From: Roseomonas nitratireducens
GTDB lineage: Bacteria; Pseudomonadota; Alphaproteobacteria; Acetobacterales; Acetobacteraceae
DNA: 64,000 nucleotides
Reading direction: 5' to 3'
NCBI RefSeq assembly: GCF_017813355.1
Contig: NZ_JAGIYZ010000001.1
Span: forward strand, 248,001 to 312,000
The notes beneath the pieces were generated by a model. The model was not told the DNA's origin and made no database searches. It was given only the letters and a program-made list of their open reading frames with translations. Within the stretch, counting starts at the first letter, position 1, and the number at the start of each line of letters is the position of its first letter. Below are positions 53,670 through 61,388 of the stretch, one piece after another. Position numbers and translations under genes: made by a program.

Positions 53670-55086
53670 AGCCGCGACGCCGCGTGCGGCCCCAGCCCGG
53701 ATCCTCGTCCACCATGTCGGACAGGCCGGCTTCGGCCAGCATGCGGGCCGTCTCCCGCCCGGCGGCCTCGGCGATGGCGGCCTCGTCCACATGCGGCACC
53801 AGGCGGTCGCGCATCAGCACCTCCCCGCCCACCACCACGTCGCGCACGTCGCCGCCGGAGGCGAAGTAGACCACCCGATGCACCGGCATGTTGGCCGGCA
53901 GCATGTGCGGCGCCGACAGGTCGACGGTGATGATGTCCGCCTCCTTGCCCGTCTCCAGGCTGCCGATCCGATCGGCCATGCCCAGGCCGCGCGCGGCGTC
54001 GATGGTCACCATCTCCAGCGCCTTGCCGGGCGGCAGCAGCGTCTCGTCCCGCGCGGCGCGCTGGTGGTAGCGCATGGCCTGGAACATGTGGCGGAACATG
54101 TCGGTGGACCGGTCCGGCGCGGTGCCGTCGGACCCGATCATCACCGTCACGCCGCGCTCCATCATCGCGATGGCCGGGCAATGGCCGCGCACCGCGGCGA
54201 TGGCGGACGGGTTGTGCACCACGCTCGTGCCGGTGCGCACCAGCGTGTCGATGTCGGTCTCGGTCAGGTCCGTGCAGTGCGACAGCCAGGCACCCGGGCC
54301 GAGCAGCCCGAACATGCGGTCGGCCAACTCGATCGAGCCGCCGCGATGGCCGTCCTGGTGGAACAGCGTGCCGAAGCGCTTGCCGATGTCGCGGATGACG
54401 CGGCCCTGCGCCTCGATCTCCCGCACCTTGGCCGGGTCGTGCGTCGCCTCGCGATAGACCGGCATCAGCGTCGCGCAGGTGACGCGGCCCTTGCCGTGGT
54501 GGCGCTCGACCAGCGTGCCGATGGTCTCGGCCTGCTGTTCGAAGGACACCTCGCGCACCGTGCCGTCCAGCCCGCGATAGGGGCGTGGGAAGGGCGGGCG
54601 CGTCGGGCCGAGCACCATGATCCGGCGGATGCCGATGGCGCCGATCCCTTCCACATGCGCGTCGCCATGCGCCGGGTCGTCCACGCGCCCGATCGAATCC
54701 CCTCCGCCGAGCAGCATGACGGAGGTGGTGACGCCGAACTTCAGGCATTCGAGCCCCGCCAGCGCCGCTTCCGCCCGCCAGAACGAAGGCGGCGAGGCGA
54801 GGGTGTAGATGACGCGGCAGGCTTCCGACCAGGCTTCGGAATCGCCGCTGCCCATGGTCTTCACCAGCCCATGCCCGGCATGGGCATGGCCGTCGATCAG
54901 GCCCGGCAGCACCGCCTTGCCGCTGGCGTCGATCCGCTCGCCCGCCGGGTGCGCGGCCTCGACATCGGCGCGCGGCCCGACCGCGAGGATCTTGCCGCCC
55001 GCGACCGCGACCGCGCCATCGGCGATGACACGGCGGGCGGGATCCATCGTGATGACGGTCCCGCCGGTGATGAGGAGATCGGCCAT
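53668..55086 (-). CDS. Amidohydrolase family protein (deaminase/chlorohydrolase type)
   Basis: A 472-residue metal hydrolase of the cytosine deaminase / methylthioadenosine deaminase (TrzN/AtzA) branch. Features: the N-terminal small barrel LLITGGTVITMDP, metal-binding HxH in LPGLIDGHAHAGHG near residues 62-75, His in LFHQDGHRGG near 240, and Asp in MIGSDGTAPDRST near 325. The ligand set fits a single-metal deaminase. It starts directly after the stop of the binding-protein gene (TGA ATG), so import and hydrolysis are linked. The substrate is probably an N-containing ring compound or aminated solute; the sequence does not say which. Confidence 0.9.
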   Translation of the reverse strand: MADLLITGGTVITMDPARRVIADGAVAVAGGKILAVGPRADVEAAHPAGERIDASGKAVLPGLIDGHAHAGHGLVKTMGSGDSEAWSEACRVIYTLASPPSFWRAEAALAGLECLKFGVTTSVMLLGGGDSIGRVDDPAHGDAHVEGIGAIGIRRIMVLGPTRPPFPRPYRGLDGTVREVSFEQQAETIGTLVERHHGKGRVTCATLMPVYREATHDPAKVREIEAQGRVIRDIGKRFGTLFHQDGHRGGSIELADRMFGLLGPGAWLSHCTDLTETDIDTLVRTGTSVVHNPSAIAAVRGHCPAIAMMERGVTVMIGSDGTAPDRSTDMFRHMFQAMRYHQRAARDETLLPPGKALEMVTIDAARGLGMADRIGSLETGKEADIITVDLSAPHMLPANMPVHRVVYFASGGDVRDVVVGGEVLMRDRLVPHVDEAAIAEAAGRETARMLAEAGLSDMVDEDPGWGRTRRRG

Positions 55087-56661
55087 TCAGTTCACCCGCA
55101 CATGGCGCAGCCGCAGCCGGTTATCCGGCGACTGCGCGAGGTCGATGTTGCGCCGGGACGCCCAGACGACTGGCTGCTGGTGCAGCGGCACATGCGCCAC
55201 TTCCCGCTTCTCGATCAGCAGCGCTTCCCGGATCAGGGCGCGGCGGCGCGTCTCGTCGCCTTCCTCGGCGATGCGGTCCACCAGCGCGTCGAATTCCGCG
55301 TTCGACCAGCGCCCGACATTCAGCCCCGCGGCGTTCGCGGTGCGCGTGCGCAGCACCTCCGACAGGGTGGAGTAGGTGTCCGCCAGCGGCAGCCCGGCAT
55401 GGCCCAGCATGAACATCGACACGTCGAGCGAATTGATCCGCCGCGACCAGACGTTCAGCGTCTCGAACTGCGGGATGATGCGGATGCCCACGCGCTGGAG
55501 CATGCCAGAGATCGCGATGCAGAGCCGTTCATCGTACACGTAGCGGTCGTTCGGGCAGGCGAGCCCGATCGAGAAGCCGTCCGGATAGCCCGCTTCCGCG
55601 AGCAGCCGGCGCGAGGCCTCGGGGTCGTAGGGGAAGGTGCGCGTGTTGATGTCCGCCGGCGCGCCGGACAGGAAGGGGCTCGCCATGGTGCCCGCGACCC
55701 AGGCGTTGTTGCGCATGACGGACCGGCGCAGTGCCTCGACGTCGATCGCCTGGTAGATGGCGCGGCGGACGCGGACGTCGCGCAGCGGGTTGCGGCCGCG
55801 CACGTCGGAATAGGCGAGTTCGTCGCGATGATGGTCGAAGCCCAGGTAGATGGTGCGCAGTTCCGGCCCCTGCACGACCTGGAGGTTGGCGTTGCCCTCG
55901 ATGCGCGGGATGTCCTGCAGCGGCAGTTCCACCAGCGCGTCGATCTGCCCGCCGAGCAGCGCCGCGGTGCGCGTCGCGGCGTTGCGGATGGGCTGGAAGG
56001 TCACCTGGGTCAGGTTGTGCTGCGGCCGGTCCCACCAGCCTTCATGCGGCACGAGGACGGTCGCGCCCTCCACTTCGCGGCTACGCAGCCTGAACGGGCC
56101 GGTGCCGTTGGCGCCGCGCTGCGCCGCGCCTTCCTCTCGCTGCTGGAGGTTGGTCGCCGCGGTCGCGTTGTTCGCCGCCGCCCAGCCGCTGTCCATGATG
56201 TGCATCTGGGTCAGCGCGTTGAGCAGGATGGGGAAGGGGCGCTGCGTCTCGATCTCGACCGTCAGCGGGCCGGTCTGGCGCACCTCCTTGATCACGCCGC
56301 CGAGCACGCCGCGGGCGAGCGCGCCCGGCGTGTTCAGCCGCTGCCAGGAAAATACCACGTCTTCCGCGCCGAAGGTCTCCCCGCCATGGAAGCGGACATT
56401 CTCCCGCAGGTGGAAGCGCCAGACGGTGGGGGAGACGACCTCCCACCGCGTGGCGAGGGAGGGCTCGATCTCGAGCCGCGGATTGTGCCGCACCAGCGTC
56501 TCGAACAGGTTGTCGAGGAAGGCGTTGGTGAAGGTGTTGTTCGACGAATGCGGGTCCAGCGTCAGGATGTCCGCCGCGAAGGACCAGGTGAAGGACCGCG
56601 CCTGCGCCGCCGGCGGGGCGGCCGCGATCAGCAGGGCGGCGGCGATCGGCAGCAGGCGCAT
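55087..56661 (-). CDS. ABC transporter substrate-binding protein, family 5 (coupled to amidohydrolase)
   Basis: A 524-residue periplasmic binding protein. The signal peptide ends AQARS near residue 23. SFAADILTLDPHSSNNTFTNAFLDNLFETLVRHNP near 28-62 is the classic peptide-type opening and VWRFHLRENVRFHGGETFGAEDVVFSWQR near 85-113 the family core. It is not of the PTTTGMPNN subtype of the other three copies and is closer to standard DppA-like proteins. No permease genes are near. Its stop and the ATG of the amidohydrolase are contiguous, so the ligand is probably the hydrolase substrate. Confidence 0.93.
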   Translation of the reverse strand: MRLLPIAAALLIAAAPPAAQARSFTWSFAADILTLDPHSSNNTFTNAFLDNLFETLVRHNPRLEIEPSLATRWEVVSPTVWRFHLRENVRFHGGETFGAEDVVFSWQRLNTPGALARGVLGGVIKEVRQTGPLTVEIETQRPFPILLNALTQMHIMDSGWAAANNATAATNLQQREEGAAQRGANGTGPFRLRSREVEGATVLVPHEGWWDRPQHNLTQVTFQPIRNAATRTAALLGGQIDALVELPLQDIPRIEGNANLQVVQGPELRTIYLGFDHHRDELAYSDVRGRNPLRDVRVRRAIYQAIDVEALRRSVMRNNAWVAGTMASPFLSGAPADINTRTFPYDPEASRRLLAEAGYPDGFSIGLACPNDRYVYDERLCIAISGMLQRVGIRIIPQFETLNVWSRRINSLDVSMFMLGHAGLPLADTYSTLSEVLRTRTANAAGLNVGRWSNAEFDALVDRIAEEGDETRRRALIREALLIEKREVAHVPLHQQPVVWASRRNIDLAQSPDNRLRLRHVRVN

Positions 56662-56728
56662 GGTCGGTTCCTCCGTCGGCGATGCGCGAAGCCTCGGCCC
56701 GCGCGCCGCCCCGCGTCAACCGGCCCCG

Positions 56729-57709
56729 TCAGCCGGCATCGAGCTGCAGGCCTTCCTTGCGGATGACCTCCGCCCATTTGGCGGTCTCGCTGCGCACGAA
56801 AGCGGCGAACTCCTCGGCGCTGCCATGCATGGCGAAGCCGCCCAGCTCGGCGAAGCGCCGCTGCGTCTCGGGCAGCGCCACCAGCGCGGCGACCTCGGCG
56901 TTCAGGCTCGTCACCGCCGCGGCGGGCAGGCCGGCGGGGGCGAACAGCCCGAACCAGGTGTTCACCTCATAGGTCGCGAGTTCCGGCATCGTCTCCCGCA
57001 TCGCGGGCACGTCGGGCAGCATCGCGTTGCGCTCGCGGCTGGTGACGGCAAGCGCGCGCACGCGGCCCGACTGGATATGGCCCATGATGCCGGTCAGGTT
57101 GTCGATCATGAAGGCGACATTGCCCGCCAGCAGGTCCACCTGCGCCGGCGCCGATCCGCGATGCGGCACGTGGATCGACTGCGCGTTCAGCATCTGCAGC
57201 ATCAGCACGGGCGAGAGATGCGTCGACTGCCCCACGCCGGTCGAGGCGTAGGGGATGCGCCCCGGCTGCGCGCGCAGCAGCGCGGCGAGCTCGGCGACGG
57301 TGTTCGCCGGCACGGAGGGATGCACCACCAGCACGTTCGGCCCGGCGATGGTCCCCGCGATGGGCAGGATCTGCTCCGCGCGATAGGGCATGTTGCGGAA
57401 CAGCGCGTAGGCGATGGCCTGCGGCCCGATATTGCCGAGCATCAGCGTCGTGCCGTCCGGCCGCGCGCGCACCATCTCGAGCGTGCCGATGGTGCCGCCG
57501 GCGCCGGCGCGGTTTTCCACCACCACCGGGATGTTCCAGCGCGGGTGAAGGAACTGCGCGAGGATGCGCGCCATGATGTCGGTCGTGCCGCCGGCCGCGG
57601 CGGGGACGATGATGCGCGTCTGCCCCGGCGGCCGCCAGGACTGGGCGCGGGCGGCCAGGGGCAGGGCGAGCAGCGGGGCGGCGAGCGCGGCGCGGCGGGT
57701 GGTGGTCAT
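56729..57709 (-). CDS. Tripartite tricarboxylate transporter receptor (Bug family), cluster copy 2
   Basis: A 326-residue receptor. ATG 57709 is chosen because AAGGAGAG lies seven bases upstream; ATG 57715 in frame is possible. A signal peptide ends ARAQS near residue 23. The core has RIIVPAAAGGTTDIMARILA, VVENRAGAGGTIGTLEMVRARPDG and TWFGLFAPAGLPAAAV. It is about two-thirds similar by eye to the gene just upstream, with conserved block positions, so the two are a recent duplication. No membrane partners are present. It begins 13 bases after the preceding stop, so it is co-transcribed. Confidence 0.93.
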   Translation of the reverse strand: MTTTRRAALAAPLLALPLAARAQSWRPPGQTRIIVPAAAGGTTDIMARILAQFLHPRWNIPVVVENRAGAGGTIGTLEMVRARPDGTTLMLGNIGPQAIAYALFRNMPYRAEQILPIAGTIAGPNVLVVHPSVPANTVAELAALLRAQPGRIPYASTGVGQSTHLSPVLMLQMLNAQSIHVPHRGSAPAQVDLLAGNVAFMIDNLTGIMGHIQSGRVRALAVTSRERNAMLPDVPAMRETMPELATYEVNTWFGLFAPAGLPAAAVTSLNAEVAALVALPETQRRFAELGGFAMHGSAEEFAAFVRSETAKWAEVIRKEGLQLDAG

Positions 57710-57722
57710 GGCCATCTCTCCT

Positions 57723-58703
57723 TCAGCCCGCATCCATCTGCAGGCCCTCGCGGCGGATCACCTCGCCCCATTTCGCCGTCTCGGCGCGCACGAAGGCCTC
57801 GAAATGCTCGGGGCCGCCGGGGGCGGGCACGCCGCCCATTTGGGTGAAGCGCGCCACGGTTTCCGGCAGCGCGAGGAAGGCCTGGATGTCGGCGCTCACG
57901 CTGCGCACCACGGGTGCCGGCGTGCCCGCCGGCATGAACACGCCGAACCAGGTCGAGACGTCGTAGGGGGCGAGTTCGGGCATCGTCTCCCGCAGCGCGG
58001 GCAGGTCGGGCAACTGGGCGGAGCGGTCGGCGCTGGTCACGCCGAGCGGGCGCAGCCTGCCGCCGCGGATATGCTCGATCGCCGTCGTCAGGTTATCGTA
58101 GGCGAACTGCACATTGCCCGCGACCAGGTCGATCAGCAGCGGTCCCGCGCCGCGGAAATGCACCGCCTCGGACCGCGTGCCGGTCAGCTGGTTGAACCAG
58201 ACGCCCGACAGGTGCGGCGACTGCCCCATGCCCGAGGTGCCGTAGGAGGCGCGGCCGCCTTCCCGTTTCAGCCAGGCGACGAATTCCGGCACGGTCGTGG
58301 CCGGCACGGAAGGGTGCAGCACCAGCACGTTCGGCCCGCGGATGACGTTGGACACCGCGGCCAGGCTGTCCGGCCGGTATTGCAGGTTGCGGAACAGGGA
58401 ATGGCCGATCGCCTGCGGGCCGATATTGCCCATCAGCATGTGCCGCCCGTCCGGCGCGCTGCGCACCACCTCCATGGTCCCGATCGTGCCGCCGCCGCCG
58501 GAGCGGTTCTCCACCACCACCGGCGTGCCCCACCGCGCCTGGAAATAGGGCGCGAGCAGGCGGGCCATGATGTCGGTCGTCCCGCCCGGCGCGGCCGGGA
58601 CGACGATGCGCGCCTGCGCGCCGGGGCGCCAATCCTGGGCATGGGCGGCGGCGGGCAGGGCAAGCGGCAGGGTCAGCGCGGCGCGGCGCGTCAGGCGGGT
58701 CAT
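57723..58703 (-). CDS. Tripartite tricarboxylate transporter receptor (Bug family), cluster copy 1
   Basis: A 326-residue receptor, same length as its neighbour. The start at 58703 (MTRLTRRAALTLPLALPAAA) has GGGAGGAC seven bases upstream; a signal peptide ends HAQD near residue 22. Blocks: RIVVPAAPGGTTDIMARLLAPY, VVVENRSGGGGTIGTMEVVRSAPDG and AVHFRGAGPLLIDLVAGNVQFAYDNL. Likely the first gene of the long minus-strand cluster. A 53-base gap separates it from the methyltransferase upstream. Confidence 0.93.
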   Translation of the reverse strand: MTRLTRRAALTLPLALPAAAHAQDWRPGAQARIVVPAAPGGTTDIMARLLAPYFQARWGTPVVVENRSGGGGTIGTMEVVRSAPDGRHMLMGNIGPQAIGHSLFRNLQYRPDSLAAVSNVIRGPNVLVLHPSVPATTVPEFVAWLKREGGRASYGTSGMGQSPHLSGVWFNQLTGTRSEAVHFRGAGPLLIDLVAGNVQFAYDNLTTAIEHIRGGRLRPLGVTSADRSAQLPDLPALRETMPELAPYDVSTWFGVFMPAGTPAPVVRSVSADIQAFLALPETVARFTQMGGVPAPGGPEHFEAFVRAETAKWGEVIRREGLQMDAG

Positions 58704-58756
58704 GGTCGTCCTCCCGTTGGTCTTGCCGGCATCATCGCGCGCCGGCGCGCCGGCTG

Positions 58757-59548
58757 TCACGCCCGGCGGCCGACCGCCATGCGCGCCACGGCGACGAAGG
58801 ATCGCGGCCCGTCCGGCGCGCCGCACAGATAGGCGCGGCGGGCCAGCGCCTCGACGCGCGGGCGGCGTTCGGGCGGCAGCGCCGCGACATAGGCGCCGGC
58901 CACGCCCTGGCCGGTCAGCCAGGGGGTCCACATATCGGCGAAATCCGCGAAGTCCTGGCGGATGGCGATGTCCCGCTCGGCCACCTCGCGCAGGCCGGCC
59001 GCTTCGAACAGCGCGGCGAGCCGGCCGGGCGAGCCCATCGAGTCCCCCAGGTAGCGGGTGCGGAACGCCTCGCCGTCCGGCTCGCTCGCGGCGATGACGT
59101 CGGCGAAGGCGCGCACGAAGGTGAAGCCGCCGACGAAGTCCCACATGGCGGCGGCGACGACCCCGCCCGGGCGCGTCACGCGCGCCAGTTCCGCGACCGC
59201 CGCGGCGCGGTCCGGCACGAATTGCAGCACCAGCAGCGACAGCGCGGCGTCGAAGGCGCCATCGGCATCGGGCAGCGCGGCGATGTCGCCATGGCGGAAG
59301 GCCGCGCCCGGCACGCGGGCGCGCGCGGCGGCGAGGAAGGGCTCGCTCACATCGACCCCGGTGACGCGCGCGGCCGGGTCGCGCGCGGCGATCGCCGCGG
59401 CCAGCGCGCCGGTGCCGCAGCCGGCATCGAGCACCGCGGCACCGCGCGGCAGGGCCAGCGCATCGAGGAAGCGGTCCGCGAGCAGCCGGCTCCAACGCCC
59501 CATGCTGCGCTCGTAGGCGCCGGCATCGGTGGCGACGTAGCCGGCCAT
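58757..59548 (-). CDS. Class I SAM-dependent methyltransferase
   Basis: A 263-residue methyltransferase of the UbiE/Methyltransf_11 group. SAM motif I is VLDAGCGTGALAAAIAARDP near residues 40-58, motif II GVDVSEPFLAAARARVPG near 63-80, and the acidic-loop block LSLLVLQFVPDRAAAVAELARVTRPGG near 105-131. Opening: VATDAGAYERSMGRWSRLLADRF. It is typical of small-molecule methyltransferases, with unknown substrate. It overlaps no gene; five bases upstream lies the ATC hydrolase gene on the same strand, so the pair may be co-transcribed. Confidence 0.9.
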   Translation of the reverse strand: MAGYVATDAGAYERSMGRWSRLLADRFLDALALPRGAAVLDAGCGTGALAAAIAARDPAARVTGVDVSEPFLAAARARVPGAAFRHGDIAALPDADGAFDAALSLLVLQFVPDRAAAVAELARVTRPGGVVAAAMWDFVGGFTFVRAFADVIAASEPDGEAFRTRYLGDSMGSPGRLAALFEAAGLREVAERDIAIRQDFADFADMWTPWLTGQGVAGAYVAALPPERRPRVEALARRAYLCGAPDGPRSFVAVARMAVGRRA

Positions 59549-59553
59549 GGCGG

Positions 59554-60027
59554 CTATTCCTCCATCGTGTAGCGGAAGTTGCAGTGCTGCGCGCCGCCCA
59601 TGATCGTCTGGGTGCGTTCCAGCTTCATCTTCGGGTGGTAGCCCTCGCAGAAGGCGCCGTCGCGGTTGCAGGACAGCACGGCGCCGAGGTCGGCCAGCCC
59701 CATCTCCCGGTACATCTCGGCGTAGCGGCAGCGGGTGACGTTGAAGTCGTAGTGCTTCTCGTCCTGGCGCAGCGTCTCGATCCGCAGCGCGTCGTCCTTG
59801 GTCCAGAGCGGCTGCAGCGCGATGAAATGCGCGAGGGAGGGCTCCCCGCCCGGCGCGTCCTTCGCCATCTCGGCCGCCGTGTCCTTGGCCATCTTGACCA
59901 CGGCGCGGGACAGGATGGCCTTGGCCTTCGCTTCGCCCAACTCGGCCTTCATCTCCTCATAGACGCCCTTGGCGAAGGCGGCCTCGATGCGCCGCTGCCG
60001 CAGGATGCCCATGCGTTCGTCCGACAT
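59554..60027 (-). CDS. L-2-amino-thiazoline-4-carboxylic acid hydrolase family protein
   Basis: A 157-residue protein of the ATC hydrolase family (Pfam ATC_hydrolase). Characterised members open the thiazoline ring of L-2-amino-thiazoline-4-carboxylate on the way to L-cysteine. The family hallmark is the C-terminal block with CRYAEMYREMGLADLGAVLSC, CEGYHPKMKLERTQTIM and HCNFRY; Cys and His residues there are conserved. Opening: ILRQRRIEAAFAKGVYEEMK. No other cysteine-pathway genes are adjacent, so this may act on another substrate. The methyltransferase gene follows by five bases. Confidence 0.88.
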   Translation of the reverse strand: MSDERMGILRQRRIEAAFAKGVYEEMKAELGEAKAKAILSRAVVKMAKDTAAEMAKDAPGGEPSLAHFIALQPLWTKDDALRIETLRQDEKHYDFNVTRCRYAEMYREMGLADLGAVLSCNRDGAFCEGYHPKMKLERTQTIMGGAQHCNFRYTMEE

Positions 60028-60093
60028 GAAAAACCTCCCCGACGGTGGACCCGGCGGGGAGGCTATCGCGGCGCGGCGCGGGCGGCGAGCGGG

Positions 60094-60489
60094 TTACTGC
60101 GCGTAGAGGCCCGAATTGGTCACGACGATGCGGCTCGCGGCGCAGATGTTCACGCGGCGGAGTTCGGCGGCGCGGCCGTTCTGCCAGACCACGCGGAAAT
60201 CGTAGTTGCCGGCGTTCGCGGCGCGGTAGTTCCAGGCGCGGCCCGGCGGCAGCACGTTCTGGCCGAGCTGGTCGGCGCCCCAGTTCGCCAGGCTGGAATG
60301 GCTGAAGAACAGCTGCATCACCGTCAGGGAGGAGTTGTTCACCACGGTGAAGCGCGTGTCGCAGCCTACCGCGACCGGCGGCTGGGCCACCGCCACCGGC
60401 TGCGGCACATACACCGTCTGCGGGGCGCAGGCGGCGAGCGCGCCCGTCCCGAGCAGGGCGAAAAGGGCAAGGAGCTTGCGGCGGATCAT
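60094..60489 (-). CDS. Small lipoprotein
   Basis: A 131-residue exported lipoprotein. The start at 60489 gives a type II signal peptide with lipobox LAAC (Cys21), so cleavage before Cys21 is expected. After a Pro/Gln/Val-rich linker (VYVPQPVAVAQPPVAV) comes a compact domain with two Asn-rich strands (VVNNSSLTVMQLFFSHSS and WNYRAANAGNYDFRVVWQNG) and three Cys. No named family is recognised. The sequence ends LYAQ. It is divergent from the DUF805 gene 139 bases away. Confidence 0.82.
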   Translation of the reverse strand: MIRRKLLALFALLGTGALAACAPQTVYVPQPVAVAQPPVAVGCDTRFTVVNNSSLTVMQLFFSHSSLANWGADQLGQNVLPPGRAWNYRAANAGNYDFRVVWQNGRAAELRRVNICAASRIVVTNSGLYAQ

Positions 60490-60628
60490 GCGGGCGGCCT
60501 CCCGGGCACGGCGGATGTATCGATACGCCGACGCTATGCAACGAATGTCACAGGCGCAAGCCATCCCCGGGCTTGTCACAGGGCGCGAAGGCGTGATCGT
60601 GTGAAGCGATTCAGCGGGGAGCAGGGCG

Positions 60629-61384
60629 ATGACATTCGGCCAGTGGTTCAGCTTCCAGGGACGCATCCGGCGGAAGACGTGGTGGCTGGCCTATGTGCTG
60701 CCGCTGGTCGCGCTGTCGATCGTCGCGAGCGTCATCGACATCTCGCTCGGCTTCGTGACCTTCACCGAGGATGCGATGCCGGAGGACGGCTTCGCGGTCT
60801 CGGCGCAGGGCATCGGGCCGTTCAGCCTGCTGGCGCTGATCCCCTCGCTCTGGGGTGGCCTCGCGGGGCAGGTGAAGCGCTGGCACGACCGGGACAAGTC
60901 CGGCTGGTGGGTGCTGATCAACCTGATCCCGCTGGTCGGCCCGATCTGGGCGCTGATCGAGACCGCCTTCCTGTCCGGCACGCCCGGGCCGAACCGCTTC
61001 GGGCCGGACCCCAAGGGCGGCGCGGGCGTGGCGCAGTGGCAGGCGGCGCCGCCGCCGGGCGCCTGGCAGCCGCAGCAGCCCCAGCCGCAGCAATGGCAGC
61101 CCCAGCCGCAATGGCAGCAGCCGCCGCAGCAATGGCAGCCGCCGCCGCAGCCGCCGCAGGGTCCGCCGCCGGGCTATGGGCAGCCGCCCCCCGGCTACGG
61201 GCAGCAGCCTCCGCCGGGCTACGGCCAGCCGCCTCCGGGCTACGGGCAGCCGCCGCCGGGCTATGGGCAACCGCCGCCCGGCTATGGCCAGCCGCCGCCG
61301 CCCGGCTATGGGCAGCAGCCTCCGCCGCCGCCGGGCTACGGCCAGCCGCCGCGCGGCAGCGTCCCGCCGGTGCGGCGGGAGTAG
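60629..61384 (+). CDS. DUF805 membrane protein with C-terminal PPPGYGQ repeats
   Basis: A 251-residue inner-membrane protein. The DUF805 domain (residues 1-120) opens MTFGQWFSFQGRIRRKTWW and has about four transmembrane segments, with the conserved RWHDRDKSGWWVLINLIPLVGPIW near 84-107. From about residue 140 the protein is Gln/Pro/Trp-rich, then carries some seven PPPGYGQ-like repeats to near residue 240 before a basic tail. Such tails in other proteins mediate membrane association or phase-separated assembly; that role here is only a guess. GGGGAGCAGG precedes the ATG. Confidence 0.9.
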   Translation: MTFGQWFSFQGRIRRKTWWLAYVLPLVALSIVASVIDISLGFVTFTEDAMPEDGFAVSAQGIGPFSLLALIPSLWGGLAGQVKRWHDRDKSGWWVLINLIPLVGPIWALIETAFLSGTPGPNRFGPDPKGGAGVAQWQAAPPPGAWQPQQPQPQQWQPQPQWQQPPQQWQPPPQPPQGPPPGYGQPPPGYGQQPPPGYGQPPPGYGQPPPGYGQPPPGYGQPPPPGYGQQPPPPPGYGQPPRGSVPPVRRE

Positions 61385-61388
61385 CGGT

